The translations under genes and the position numbers were made by a program. The notes under the pieces are model-generated. The model saw only the letters and a list, made by a program, of their open reading frames with translations. It was not told the origin of the DNA and did not search any database. From Francisella sp. SYW-9 (GTDB taxonomy: Bacteria; Pseudomonadota; Gammaproteobacteria; Francisellales; Francisellaceae), in assembly GCF_008711465.1 (NCBI RefSeq), contig NZ_VXKQ01000009.1, positions 62,001 to 126,000 of the forward strand: a stretch of DNA of 64,000 nucleotides, in the 5' to 3' direction. How positions within the stretch are numbered: position 1 is the first letter of the stretch; every line of letters begins with the position of its first letter. Below, piece after piece: positions 9,132 to 17,505 of this stretch.

Positions 9132-10394
9132 TTAAAAATTATTCGAAAACCATCCTTTTACAGATGACATTATCTTTTTCTTAGATTTTCCTGTATCTTC
9201 ATCGATTTCTATCATATCTTCATCAACGCTTTGCTCAGAACTTACCTGAGCATTCTCAGAAGCATATTTTAATAGTCCGACAACTGTTGAATAAGAGGGG
9301 TTGTGTACTACTTCATTTGCTCCACTAACTTCTATTGGACCGCCGACTCTTACAGGTAACTTAAACATATCTTCAGCCAACCTAGCAAGACCTTTTAGTT
9401 TTGCCCCGCCACCAGTAAATACTATACCTGAAGATATAACATCTAATAAGCGATTTTGGTCTAACTCTCTATATAGCGCTTCAAATATTTCTTCAACTCT
9501 AGCTTCTATAACTAATGACAGATCTTGTAGTGATATCCTTTTTTTAGCATTACCCAAAGAGTTTGGTATATCTATCTTCTCATCTGGATTTTTAAGATAT
9601 TTGCTCGCTGCATAACCATATTGCAACTTCAAGCTTTCTGCAGCCTCTATAGGAAGTCTAAATACCTTTGATACATCTGAAGAGATATTACTACCACCTG
9701 TTGTAATGCTAGATGTATAACAAATTCCGCCTTCAGAAAATACAGAAAAACTTGTAGAGTCGGCTCCTAGATTAACTAAGCAAACTCCCATCTCTTTTTC
9801 ATTTTCTGTAAGAGTTGCACTACTTGCTGCTAGATGCTCAACTACTAAGCTACTTATCTTATAACCACAATTTGAGACACACTTTCTGACATTTTGTAAT
9901 AATCGCGAAGATGCTACTATTATATGAACATTCGACTCTAATCTAACCGCAAACATACCTATTGGCTCTGTAACACCAGCTTGTCCATCTACAATATAAT
10001 CTCTTTGTAACACGTGAAGCATCTCAGTATCTGCAGACATTGGCACTGCCTTTGCAGTTTTTATCGCCATAGCAAGATCTTCCATACTAACCTCACCATT
10101 ATCTACAGCTGCTAAGCCATACGAGTTAAATCCAGCTATACTAGGAGCACTTATTCCTAAAGTCACCTCTCTAACATCAACACCAGCTATACTCTTAGCT
10201 TCATCTAGTGCTGCATTTAATGTCTCCATTGCCATTTCAAGATTAATAACTGAACCTTGCTTTATACCTTTGGATTTTTTCTGGCTCACGCCTAGTATTT
10301 TTATACTATTATTTTCTGCAAGTTGTCCAATCGCAACAGTGACTTTGTGTGATCCTAGATCAACTGCACAAAAATTATCATTCCCAAAACTCAT
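9132..10394 (-). CDS. ftsA: Cell division protein FtsA
   Basis: Actin-like ATPase that anchors the FtsZ ring to the inner membrane. The 420-residue protein has the actin-fold phosphate 1 loop (FCAVDLGSHKVTVAIG), a phosphate 2-type loop (CLVNLGADSTSFSVF) and the adenosine loop (GIVFTGGGAKLKGL). A C-terminal amphipathic membrane-targeting segment (VKGWFSNNF) completes it. It lies directly upstream of ftsZ and downstream of ftsQ, with short gaps, in one presumed transcript. Confidence 0.97.
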   Translation of the reverse strand: MSFGNDNFCAVDLGSHKVTVAIGQLAENNSIKILGVSQKKSKGIKQGSVINLEMAMETLNAALDEAKSIAGVDVREVTLGISAPSIAGFNSYGLAAVDNGEVSMEDLAMAIKTAKAVPMSADTEMLHVLQRDYIVDGQAGVTEPIGMFAVRLESNVHIIVASSRLLQNVRKCVSNCGYKISSLVVEHLAASSATLTENEKEMGVCLVNLGADSTSFSVFSEGGICYTSSITTGGSNISSDVSKVFRLPIEAAESLKLQYGYAASKYLKNPDEKIDIPNSLGNAKKRISLQDLSLVIEARVEEIFEALYRELDQNRLLDVISSGIVFTGGGAKLKGLARLAEDMFKLPVRVGGPIEVSGANEVVHNPSYSTVVGLLKYASENAQVSSEQSVDEDMIEIDEDTGKSKKKIMSSVKGWFSNNF

Positions 10395-10500
10395 TTATTT
10401 AGCCCCAATCTAAAAAGACAGATATTTTTTATTTATAATATACACTTATATTACATTATAAGCTGATAATCATAGAAAACCAATAGTATAAACATCTTTT

Positions 10501-11184
10501 CTATTTATACTTTACAGCAAACCCATCGCTATAACGCATATCAAAATACTGTGCTGACTTATAATCTTTTACTTTTTGATATGATTTAAAGAATAATTCT
10601 AATCTAGAATGTAATTTCTTTGAACCTAAAATAACTTTCATATCATTAGCAAGTAGCAGACTAAACTGGTTACCACTATAGTAAATCTTTATTACTTCTG
10701 TGCTATTTTGTTTAGCAATATTATTTAACTCTTGATAGGTCTCATAGATGTAATCTTTATTGTTACTATCACTACTTTCTATATAAGGAAGCTCGCCATC
10801 ATAACTGAAAACTTGTGGAGTGATAATATCCATATTATCTAACAAAATCTTATCATTATTCCAGTAAGCTATAGGCTTATGGTCATATAAGTAGATAACG
10901 AGTGTTGATGGCCATACCTTTTTTACTAAAGTATAATCAACTCCTTTAAATGAATGGATATAGTTCTCAATACCATCTGTATTTACATCAAACCATTCTT
11001 TATTACTAAATTTATCGACCTTATTTATTAAGTCCTGCTTTGATATGTAGACTAAGCCATCATTAGAAACCACATCAACCCTTGAAATTGACCTATCTGT
11101 TTTACTAGCAATATAAATTGCAATACTAAGCAATATCAACAATATTAAACCTAATATTAGGAACTTTCGTGTAGCGCCGATCAT
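10501..11184 (-). CDS. ftsQ: Cell division protein FtsQ
   Basis: Bitopic divisome protein. A short cytoplasmic N-terminus is followed by one hydrophobic segment (about residues 8-25, ILGLILLILLSIAIYIA), then a POTRA domain (VVSNDGLVYISKQDL...) and the FtsQ beta domain in the periplasm. At 227 residues it is shorter than E. coli FtsQ (276), mainly at the N-terminus. Its ATG overlaps the ddl stop codon (ATGA), which indicates translational coupling. The position ddl-ftsQ-ftsA-ftsZ supports the call as much as the sequence does. Confidence 0.93.
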   Translation of the reverse strand: MIGATRKFLILGLILLILLSIAIYIASKTDRSISRVDVVSNDGLVYISKQDLINKVDKFSNKEWFDVNTDGIENYIHSFKGVDYTLVKKVWPSTLVIYLYDHKPIAYWNNDKILLDNMDIITPQVFSYDGELPYIESSDSNNKDYIYETYQELNNIAKQNSTEVIKIYYSGNQFSLLLANDMKVILGSKKLHSRLELFFKSYQKVKDYKSAQYFDMRYSDGFAVKYK

Positions 11185-12068
11185 TTTGCCTGTTCTATTA
11201 TTAATTTAACCAGATCATCAAAACTGATGCCTTCTGCTGCTGCAGATTTTGGTGAAAGGCTATTTTCTGTCATTCCTGGAGAAGAGTTTATTTCCATAAT
11301 ATAAAACTCTCCATCAGCATAGATAAAATCAACTCTTGCATGCCCCTTACAATCTAACAAATCATATGCTCTTTTAGCTAGCTGGCGCACCTCAAGCTCT
11401 TTTTCCTGACATAAACCACTTGGGCAATGATATACTGATTTACCACTATATTTAGACTCATAGTCATAAAATTCGTTTAATGGTTCAATCCACACAGATG
11501 AAAAAACCTGATCATTAACCACAGCCACCGTTATTTCTTTTCCTGTGACCCACTGCTCAACCATTACTTCACCATATTTAGAAGCTTCATCATATGCAGG
11601 CTTTAACTCATCTAGTGTTTTAACTTTAAATGTAGCTATACTTGAGCCACCATTACTTGGCTTAACAGCTACAGGAAAGCTTATTTCATCCTCACTCACT
11701 AACTTATTAGTAAGTACTTTTGCCATCGGTGTTGGCATGCGGTGATGCATCCAAATTTCTTTAGATATCATTTTATCCATTGTAATTACAGATGATCTCA
11801 TCCCAGAGCTGGTATGCTTGATACCCAACATTTCTAATAACGCTGAAACTCTGCCATTCTCGCCATCTTCGCCATGTAACGCGATAAAACACTTATCGGG
11901 GTTTAACTCTATAAGTTTTGACACTAACTCTTTTGAGCTTGCATCTAGCCCTACAGCCTCATAACCTTGGCTTATCAATGAATCTAAGACAGCTTTTCCA
12001 GAATTTAAAGATACTTCCCTTTCAGGAGAATCGCCACCATACAAAACAACTATTTTTTCTTTGCTCAT
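11181..12068 (-). CDS. ddl: D-alanine--D-alanine ligase
   Basis: ATP-grasp ligase that makes the D-Ala-D-Ala dipeptide for peptidoglycan. The start MSKEKIVVLYGGDSPEREV at 12068 matches the family; a longer frame upstream would overlap tadA and add 17 atypical residues. Key parts are the N-terminal GGDSPEREVSL, the mid-domain HGEDGENGR, the ATP-binding loop KPSNGGSS, and the Mg-binding end (ARVDFIYADGEFYIMEINSS). Length is about 295 residues. It ends in an ATGA overlap with ftsQ and begins inside the last bases of tadA's downstream region. murB and murC, often next to ddl, are absent here. Confidence 0.97.
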   Translation of the reverse strand: MSKEKIVVLYGGDSPEREVSLNSGKAVLDSLISQGYEAVGLDASSKELVSKLIELNPDKCFIALHGEDGENGRVSALLEMLGIKHTSSGMRSSVITMDKMISKEIWMHHRMPTPMAKVLTNKLVSEDEISFPVAVKPSNGGSSIATFKVKTLDELKPAYDEASKYGEVMVEQWVTGKEITVAVVNDQVFSSVWIEPLNEFYDYESKYSGKSVYHCPSGLCQEKELEVRQLAKRAYDLLDCKGHARVDFIYADGEFYIMEINSSPGMTENSLSPKSAAAEGISFDDLVKLIIEQAK

Positions 12069-12073
12069 AAAAC

Positions 12074-12538
12074 TTATTTTCTTCTTTCTCGGAAAAACTT
12101 TCTTAAAAGCTCTCCACATTGTTGATTCATCACACCATTAATTATCTCAAATTTATGGTTAAAACCCTTGCTTTGGTGCAGCTGCTGTATTGATGTAACA
12201 CCAACACGAGTATCATCACAAGCATAAACCAATTCAAAAACTCTTGCCTGAACTAAAGCACCAAAACACATTATACATGGCTCTAAAGTAACATACAATT
12301 TTGTATCAACTAATCTATAATTATTCAACTGCTCAGCGGCTTTTCTTAGAGCTAGTATCTCTGCATGTGCTGTGGGATCATTTAGTGTGATAGTTTGATT
12401 ATATGCTTGAGCTAATATTTGACCGCTGTGATCAACAACCACAGCTCCAATAGGTACTTCACCTGCGCTATAGGCTAAAAGTGCCTGTTCATAAGCTTTT
12501 TGCATAAAAAAATTATGTTTTTCAAAGTCACTTGACAT
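12074..12538 (-). CDS. tadA: tRNA-specific adenosine deaminase
   Basis: Converts A34 to inosine in the tRNA-Arg anticodon. The deaminase zinc site is complete: HAE (TAHAEILALRKAAEQ) with the catalytic glutamate, and PCIMC (LEPCIMCFGALVQAR). 154 residues is a typical length. The C-terminus is basic (LRKFFRERRK), consistent with tRNA binding. It is the first gene of the minus-strand division block and is divergent from rpsA, with which it shares a gap of about 150 bp. Confidence 0.95.
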   Translation of the reverse strand: MSSDFEKHNFFMQKAYEQALLAYSAGEVPIGAVVVDHSGQILAQAYNQTITLNDPTAHAEILALRKAAEQLNNYRLVDTKLYVTLEPCIMCFGALVQARVFELVYACDDTRVGVTSIQQLHQSKGFNHKFEIINGVMNQQCGELLRKFFRERRK

Positions 12539-12558
12539 AAAATAAATTTATATTTTCC

Positions 12559-12587
12559 TTGAACAAAAGATATCTCTTAGATAATAT
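12559..12587 (+). promoter_or_regulatory. Candidate sigma-70 promoter of rpsA
   Basis: TTGAAC at 12559-12564 and TAATAT at 12582-12587 are separated by 17 bp, inside the rpsA/tadA divergent gap and about 100 bp before the rpsA ATG. The call rests on motif match only. Confidence 0.5.
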
Positions 12588-12627
12588 TACACATTACAAA
12601 ATTGTTTGCTAGCGCTTTTTAATAAAG

Positions 12628-12668
12628 CCAGTGGGTGCTTGCAAACCATGTTAAACCAACCACACTGG
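12628..12668 (+). promoter_or_regulatory. rpsA leader hairpin, possible S1 autoregulation site
   Basis: The arms CCAGTG (12628-12633) and CACTGG (12663-12668) close a hairpin that ends about 17 bases before the rpsA ATG, next to a weak GGAAATGG ribosome site. rpsA leaders in gammaproteobacteria fold into hairpins used for S1 feedback. The structure here is only analogous, not shown to be homologous. Confidence 0.4.
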
Positions 12669-12685
12669 AAATGGAAATAAATAAA

Positions 12686-14356
12686 ATGTCAGAAAATTTC
12701 AAAGAACTATTTGAACAATCTCTAAAACAAACAGAGATGAGAATAGGTAAAATCATCGAAGCAACTGTTGTTAGTATAGATAAAGAATTTGCAATGATTG
12801 ACGCTGGTCTTAAATCAGAGTCTTTCATCCCTGTAGCTTCTTTAAAGAATAATGATGGTGAACTAGAAGTAGCTGTTGGTGATAAAATCAACGTTGTTCT
12901 AGAAGCTTTAGATAACAGCTGCGGTGAAACTAGACTATCAAGAGACAAAGCCAAGAAAATCGAGCTTTGGGACAGAATCGAAAACGCTTTCGAAAACAAT
13001 GAGACTGTACTTGGTAGAATCACTAATCACGTACGTGGTGGTTATACTATGGATGTAGAAGGCCTTAGAGCTTTCTTACCTGGTTCATTAGTTGATACAA
13101 GACCTATCAAAGATGTAGCGCACTTAGAAGACAAAGACATCGAATTAAAAGTTGTTAAGATCGATACTAAGAGAAATAACATCGTTGTTTCTAGAAAAGC
13201 TGTTATCGAAGAGAACAACTCTGGTGATAGGGACGCTATGCTAGAGAAAATCTCTGAAGGTACTGTACTTAAAGGTATCGTTAAAAACATCACAGACTTC
13301 GGTGCATTTATTGATCTTGGTGGTGTTGATGGTCTATTACACATTACAGATATTTCTTGGAGCAGAATCAGCCACCCTACAGATGTACTATCTATAGGTC
13401 AAGAAATCGATGTTAAAGTAATCAAGTTTGACAAAGAAAAGCAAAGAATATCTCTAGGTATTAAGCAACTTGGTGAAGATCCTTGGTTAAATATTGCTAA
13501 TGAACTTCCTGTAGGTGCTAAGTTAATGGGTACTGTAACTAACATCACAGACTACGGTTGTTTTGTTAAGCTTAAAGAAGGTATCGAAGGTCTAGTTCAT
13601 ACTTCAGAAATGGATTGGACTAACAAAAACGTTAACCCTCATAAAGCTGTATCAATTGGTCAAGAAGTTGAAGTTATCGTACTTGAGCTAGATGCTGACA
13701 AGCACAGAATATCTTTAGGTATCAAACAATGTAGACCAAACCCTTGGAGCGAGTTTGATAAAAACTACAAAACAGGTGATAAAGTTACTGGTAAGATCAG
13801 ATCAATCACTGAGTTTGGTGTATTTATCGGACTTGAAGGTGGCATAGATGGTCTTGTACATATCTCAGATGTTGCTTGGGATAACCCTGCTAAAGCTATA
13901 AAAGAGCTTAAAAAAGGTGATGATGTAGAAGCTGTATTAGTTTCTGTAAACACAGACCTTGAGAGAATTGCTCTTAGCATGAAGCAACTTTCTGAAGATC
14001 CGTTCAAGAACTTCATCAACATTCACCCTAAAGGTTCTTTAGTGAAGGGTATAGTAGCTAAAGTACAAGAAAACGGTGCTGTTGTTATGCTTGACGAAGA
14101 AAACAATATTGATGGTTTCATCAGAATTGCTGAAGTATCTGTTGATCATACAAAAGATGTTCGTGATGAGTTAAGCGAAGGTCAAGAAGTAGAAGCTAGA
14201 ATTATCAATATCGATGCTAAGAAGAGAAGCATAGCTCTTTCTATCAAAGCTGTTGATGAAGATAACACTGTAGCTGGCAAATCTAACTACAAAGTAGAGC
14301 AAATGACTCCTACTACTCTTGGTGATCTTATTAAAGAACAGCTAAGCAAGAAGTAA
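12686..14356 (+). CDS. rpsA: 30S ribosomal protein S1
   Basis: Large RNA-binding ribosomal protein needed to load structured mRNAs. The ATG at 12686 (MSENFKELFEQSLKQTEMR) gives 556 residues, against 557 in E. coli; a longer frame from 12635 lies in the leader. Six S1/OB repeats are visible. Repeats 3-6 begin with the recognisable GxVxxITxFGxFVxLxxGxxGLxHxS pattern, for example ITDFGAFIDLGGVDGLLHI and ITDYGCFVKLKEGIEGLVH. Codon use is markedly biased towards the preferred codons of a highly expressed gene. It is followed by a strong terminator. Confidence 0.98.
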   Translation: MSENFKELFEQSLKQTEMRIGKIIEATVVSIDKEFAMIDAGLKSESFIPVASLKNNDGELEVAVGDKINVVLEALDNSCGETRLSRDKAKKIELWDRIENAFENNETVLGRITNHVRGGYTMDVEGLRAFLPGSLVDTRPIKDVAHLEDKDIELKVVKIDTKRNNIVVSRKAVIEENNSGDRDAMLEKISEGTVLKGIVKNITDFGAFIDLGGVDGLLHITDISWSRISHPTDVLSIGQEIDVKVIKFDKEKQRISLGIKQLGEDPWLNIANELPVGAKLMGTVTNITDYGCFVKLKEGIEGLVHTSEMDWTNKNVNPHKAVSIGQEVEVIVLELDADKHRISLGIKQCRPNPWSEFDKNYKTGDKVTGKIRSITEFGVFIGLEGGIDGLVHISDVAWDNPAKAIKELKKGDDVEAVLVSVNTDLERIALSMKQLSEDPFKNFINIHPKGSLVKGIVAKVQENGAVVMLDEENNIDGFIRIAEVSVDHTKDVRDELSEGQEVEARIINIDAKKRSIALSIKAVDEDNTVAGKSNYKVEQMTPTTLGDLIKEQLSKK

Positions 14357-14390
14357 GAATCTTACAACTACTTAAACATTAAATCTACTT

Positions 14391-14427
14391 AACCTATAAG
14401 TTATTTTTAACTTATAGGTTTTTTTAT
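14391..14427 (+). terminator. Intrinsic terminator of rpsA
   Basis: The 13-bp perfect arms AACCTATAAGTTA (14391-14403) and TAACTTATAGGTT (14408-14420) have a TTTT loop and are followed by TTTTTATTT. This is a textbook rho-independent terminator about 35 bases after the rpsA stop. Confidence 0.92.
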
Positions 14428-14477
14428 TTCTAAAATCAACTAAAATTACATTCACAAAATATTTTACTACTAAAAAC

Positions 14478-15020
14478 ATGCTTATTAAGAATATTCAAAC
14501 TATCATTACTGAGATAGAAAACAATAAAGTTGTTAGTATACCAACTGATACAGTATATGGTCTTAGCTGTAAGTTATCCCAAAATGCCGTTGATGAAGTT
14601 ATAAATCTAAAAAAAAGAGATTCTAGTAAAGGCTTTATTATAATATCTCATGATTATAAGCATCTAATGAAATACGTTGATACAGAATCCCTAACTACAG
14701 AGCAAATTGAAAAAATATCTACAAAGCAGACTACTCCTACCACATGGATTGTGCCTGGTAAAGAAAGTATCCAATGGCTAACAGGTGGCAAGCCAACTAT
14801 TGCTATACGCCTAGTAGACACAACTATAGTTAGTAAAATATGTTCAGATATTGATGATGCCATTATATCAACTAGTGCAAATATCTCTGGTCATGATTTT
14901 ATTAACAATGCTGAGAATATAAGTAAAACATTTCCTGAAATTTATGTCTTAAAAACCCAAGCAAAAGAATCGCAACCATCTAGAATTATTGATATAATTA
15001 CAGGTCAAAGGGTAAGATAA
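14478..15020 (+). CDS. tsaC: Threonylcarbamoyl-AMP synthase (TsaC/YrdC/Sua5 family)
   Basis: Makes threonylcarbamoyl-adenylate from threonine, bicarbonate and ATP for t6A37 modification of ANN-decoding tRNAs. The 180-residue single-domain form matches TsaC rather than the longer Sua5. Diagnostic motifs are PTDTVYGLSC, the KKRDSSKGF stretch corresponding to the conserved KxR...P region, and STSANISG near residue 133. The KR..P loop has SSKGF where many homologues have proline. It lies between rpsA and the ripA-like gene. Confidence 0.9.
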   Translation: MLIKNIQTIITEIENNKVVSIPTDTVYGLSCKLSQNAVDEVINLKKRDSSKGFIIISHDYKHLMKYVDTESLTTEQIEKISTKQTTPTTWIVPGKESIQWLTGGKPTIAIRLVDTTIVSKICSDIDDAIISTSANISGHDFINNAENISKTFPEIYVLKTQAKESQPSRIIDIITGQRVR

Positions 15021-15110
15021 GCACAAGTGATTTATAGTTTGATAAATTACTTAAAATGTAATAGCATTACTCTGTTAAACTATTTAGAGTTATAAAGTTA
15101 AAGGAAAAAA

Positions 15111-15638
15111 ATGGAAAAGATAAGTCATAAAGAAATCCAAGATAAGTTGTGGAGTAATGAAGATGAAAACAGCTTATCTAACGAGCAATATAATACTCTT
15201 TTAATCGAGCAGTATAGAATCTATGTAGAACTAACTGATAAGACTGCATATAGAAGAATTGTTATAAATCTTTTCTTCTTAGTTTTCAATTTAATATTAG
15301 TTGGTGTTGTTGCTTTAGCTATTAGTAATAATATAAATGTTAATAACCCTCCATCAGCTGTGTTAGTAAGTATACCTTATTTTGCTGGCTTAGTATTTTG
15401 TTATGCTTGGTGGAAAATTATTAGATTCTTCAGACACCATATACAAATTAAAAATAGTATTGTTCCTTCTTTAGAAAGACGCTTACCTTCAAGGGTTTGG
15501 CTAACAGAAGAACATATCGCTGAAGAGAAAGGCTCATTTAAGCCTATTAGAATTTTAGAAATCTATATGCCATTTATATTTATGGGTATATATTCAGCTT
15601 TATTCTTATTTATCCAAATTGCCTGGTTAAATCACTAG
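15111..15638 (+). CDS. ripA: RipA-like cytoplasmic membrane protein
   Basis: A 175-residue protein with a charged N-terminus, two adjacent hydrophobic helices (about residues 48-70 and 78-100), a basic cytoplasmic stretch (WWKIIRFFRHHIQIK) and a last helix near the C-terminus. From memory of F. tularensis, ripA (required for intracellular proliferation, tied genetically to lipid A synthesis) lies just after rpsA and a yrdC-family gene, the order seen here. The symbol rests on this synteny plus general resemblance, not on an alignment. An AAAGGA ribosome site precedes the ATG at 15111. Confidence 0.7.
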   Translation: MEKISHKEIQDKLWSNEDENSLSNEQYNTLLIEQYRIYVELTDKTAYRRIVINLFFLVFNLILVGVVALAISNNINVNNPPSAVLVSIPYFAGLVFCYAWWKIIRFFRHHIQIKNSIVPSLERRLPSRVWLTEEHIAEEKGSFKPIRILEIYMPFIFMGIYSALFLFIQIAWLNH

Positions 15639-15640
15639 TT

Positions 15641-16333
15641 CTTAATAATGTCATCTTCAATGTTAAAGATTTTGAAAATATTGACTCATCTAAGCAATCT
15701 CTTACATTTATCAGAGCTTTAGAAAAATTTAACTCTACCAAACAGATTCAAGAACTTAAGCAAATAGCAAGAAGTAAAATTAAAAGTTTTAGTAAAGCCA
15801 ATATTTTAGATGCAGGGTGTGGTCCAGGGTTTAAATCAATTAAAATAGCAATTGAATTTCCTAACAGCACTTGTAAAGCTGTTGACTTAAGTAGCGACTT
15901 TTTAAAAAATGCCAATCTCAAGGCTACTGATGAGAATCTTATAAATTTAGACTTTCAGCAAATGGATATACATGCTCTAGACTTTAATAATAACTTTTTC
16001 GATTACTCACAAGCAGAAAGAATACTATTGTATCTAGAAGACCCTTTACAAACACTAAAAGAACTTAAAAGAATAACTAAAAGCAATAGTTATATATGCT
16101 TAATTGAACCTCACTGGAAAACGAACATAGTAAATATTACAGATAGAGAGCTAGTAAGAAAAATCATTAATTACGATTGTGATAAAAATATCCGTAACGG
16201 TTGGATAGGAAGACAACTTCCGAAATATCTAAAAGATTTAGATCTTAATTTTGAAGTAGAAACTAGACTCAAGATCTGGCATATATGTTCTATAGTGGCG
16301 TTATATGCTCAAATTATGAAAACAATAATATAA
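15641..16333 (+). pseudogene. SAM-dependent class I methyltransferase lacking a normal start
   Basis: One open frame runs from just after the ripA-like stop to 16333, but it contains no ATG, GTG or TTG before the methyltransferase core; the first in-frame ATG at 15962 lies after motif I. The core is otherwise intact. The SAM-binding motif ILDAGCGPG is near 15800-15830, an acidic VDLS loop follows, and DYSQAERILLYLEDP is the motif IV region. An ATG at 15648 exists in another frame and stops after about 25 codons, as if one base had been gained or lost near the 5' end. It is either a recent pseudogene or starts at a rare codon such as ATT or ATC. Confidence 0.65.
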
Positions 16334-16435
16334 ATAAACACGAATATAGTTTTCTTAAAAGAGAAGTTCGTAGTCTATATAATAATAATGAATTATTTTG
16401 TACAATATCTTACTTTTTGTATATTTGTAAAGTTA

Positions 16436-17335
16436 TTAAGAACTAGACAAAATACCTAATTGTTGCTGAGAAATATAATTATCATTTTTTTGCCAAATAT
16501 CATTTAGCCAATTTTGAAAACTTTTCATATCTTCTTCATTATTAAAATAATCTCCTAGAGGAACATCTGAGATTGGTATTAAATCAACTTTTACTTTTAT
16601 ATTTTTAGTTTTTCTAACCATAAAATCCCACAAAGTCTGTTCAGGGTCATCATATACAATAGTCGTATTTAATATTCCAGCCATTCTACCTGATAAACTC
16701 TTAAGTATTACCGCTATACCTCCAGCCTTAGGATTAAGCAAGTTTTTATAGTTACTCTTTTTTACTTTCTCAAGAGAAAACCTAGTCCCTTCAACAAAAT
16801 TAACTATTGTAGTAGGCCTTAAAGATAAACCTTTACAATACTCAAAAGTCTTATTTAAATCCTCTCCTTTTTTCTCTGGATTAGCAGCCAAATACTCTTT
16901 TGAATATCTTTTCATTGCTGGAAACTCAAGAGCCCAAGCAATCAAACCTAAAACAGGTATAAAAAAGACCTGAACTTTCATAAAAAACTTAGGAAAAGCA
17001 ATTTTCTTATGAAAAGCTAGCATAAGTATAAAAGTATCAAGCCAACTTTTATGATTACATATGATTAAATAAGAGCTATTTTTATCCAAACTAGCATTTT
17101 GTTCAAACTGAATCTTTGTCGGGGAAAAAAGTTTAGTAATCAAAATAGCATAACTAACCCATAAGCTTGCACAGTACTGAACAGCTGTGGTACAGAAATA
17201 TCTTACACTTTTAACTGGCACAAGTAATTTAATCAATGAAAAGAAAAATACAGGGACAACAGTAACTATCGCACTTGATAAAAAACAAATAGTAGAGAAC
17301 AAAGCATAATAAGTATACTTTAGAGCTTTAATCAT
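16436..17335 (-). CDS. PlsC/YihG-type acyltransferase
   Basis: Membrane acyltransferase of the lysophosphatidate acyltransferase superfamily. The catalytic HX4D motif is NHKSWLD near residue 93, and the phosphate-binding block is NFVEGTRFS near residue 178, where FVEGTR corresponds to the family's FPEGTR. Two hydrophobic segments precede the catalytic site. The length (299) and C-terminal extension resemble E. coli YihG more than PlsC. Acyl donor and acceptor are not known. It is convergent with the methyltransferase remnant. Confidence 0.85.
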   Translation of the reverse strand: MIKALKYTYYALFSTICFLSSAIVTVVPVFFFSLIKLLVPVKSVRYFCTTAVQYCASLWVSYAILITKLFSPTKIQFEQNASLDKNSSYLIICNHKSWLDTFILMLAFHKKIAFPKFFMKVQVFFIPVLGLIAWALEFPAMKRYSKEYLAANPEKKGEDLNKTFEYCKGLSLRPTTIVNFVEGTRFSLEKVKKSNYKNLLNPKAGGIAVILKSLSGRMAGILNTTIVYDDPEQTLWDFMVRKTKNIKVKVDLIPISDVPLGDYFNNEEDMKSFQNWLNDIWQKNDNYISQQQLGILSSS

Positions 17336-17505
17336 AATATTAAAAAATCTTTTTCTTTAATATATAGTACCATTTATAAGCTTTCTTTTAAAAGATCTTC
17401 TCTATATATATTGGTTAATAATTCTTAACTTTTAAAACTTAGTATTGTAAAAATATAGATAAACTCTTTTACAATAGGTTTTCTCTCTAAAATTAACAAT
17501 ATTTA

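Noticed and set aside
12619-13344. Minus-strand frames antisense to rpsA
   Set aside because: They lie inside a strongly supported rpsA gene with biased codon use and have low-complexity, serine-rich translations.
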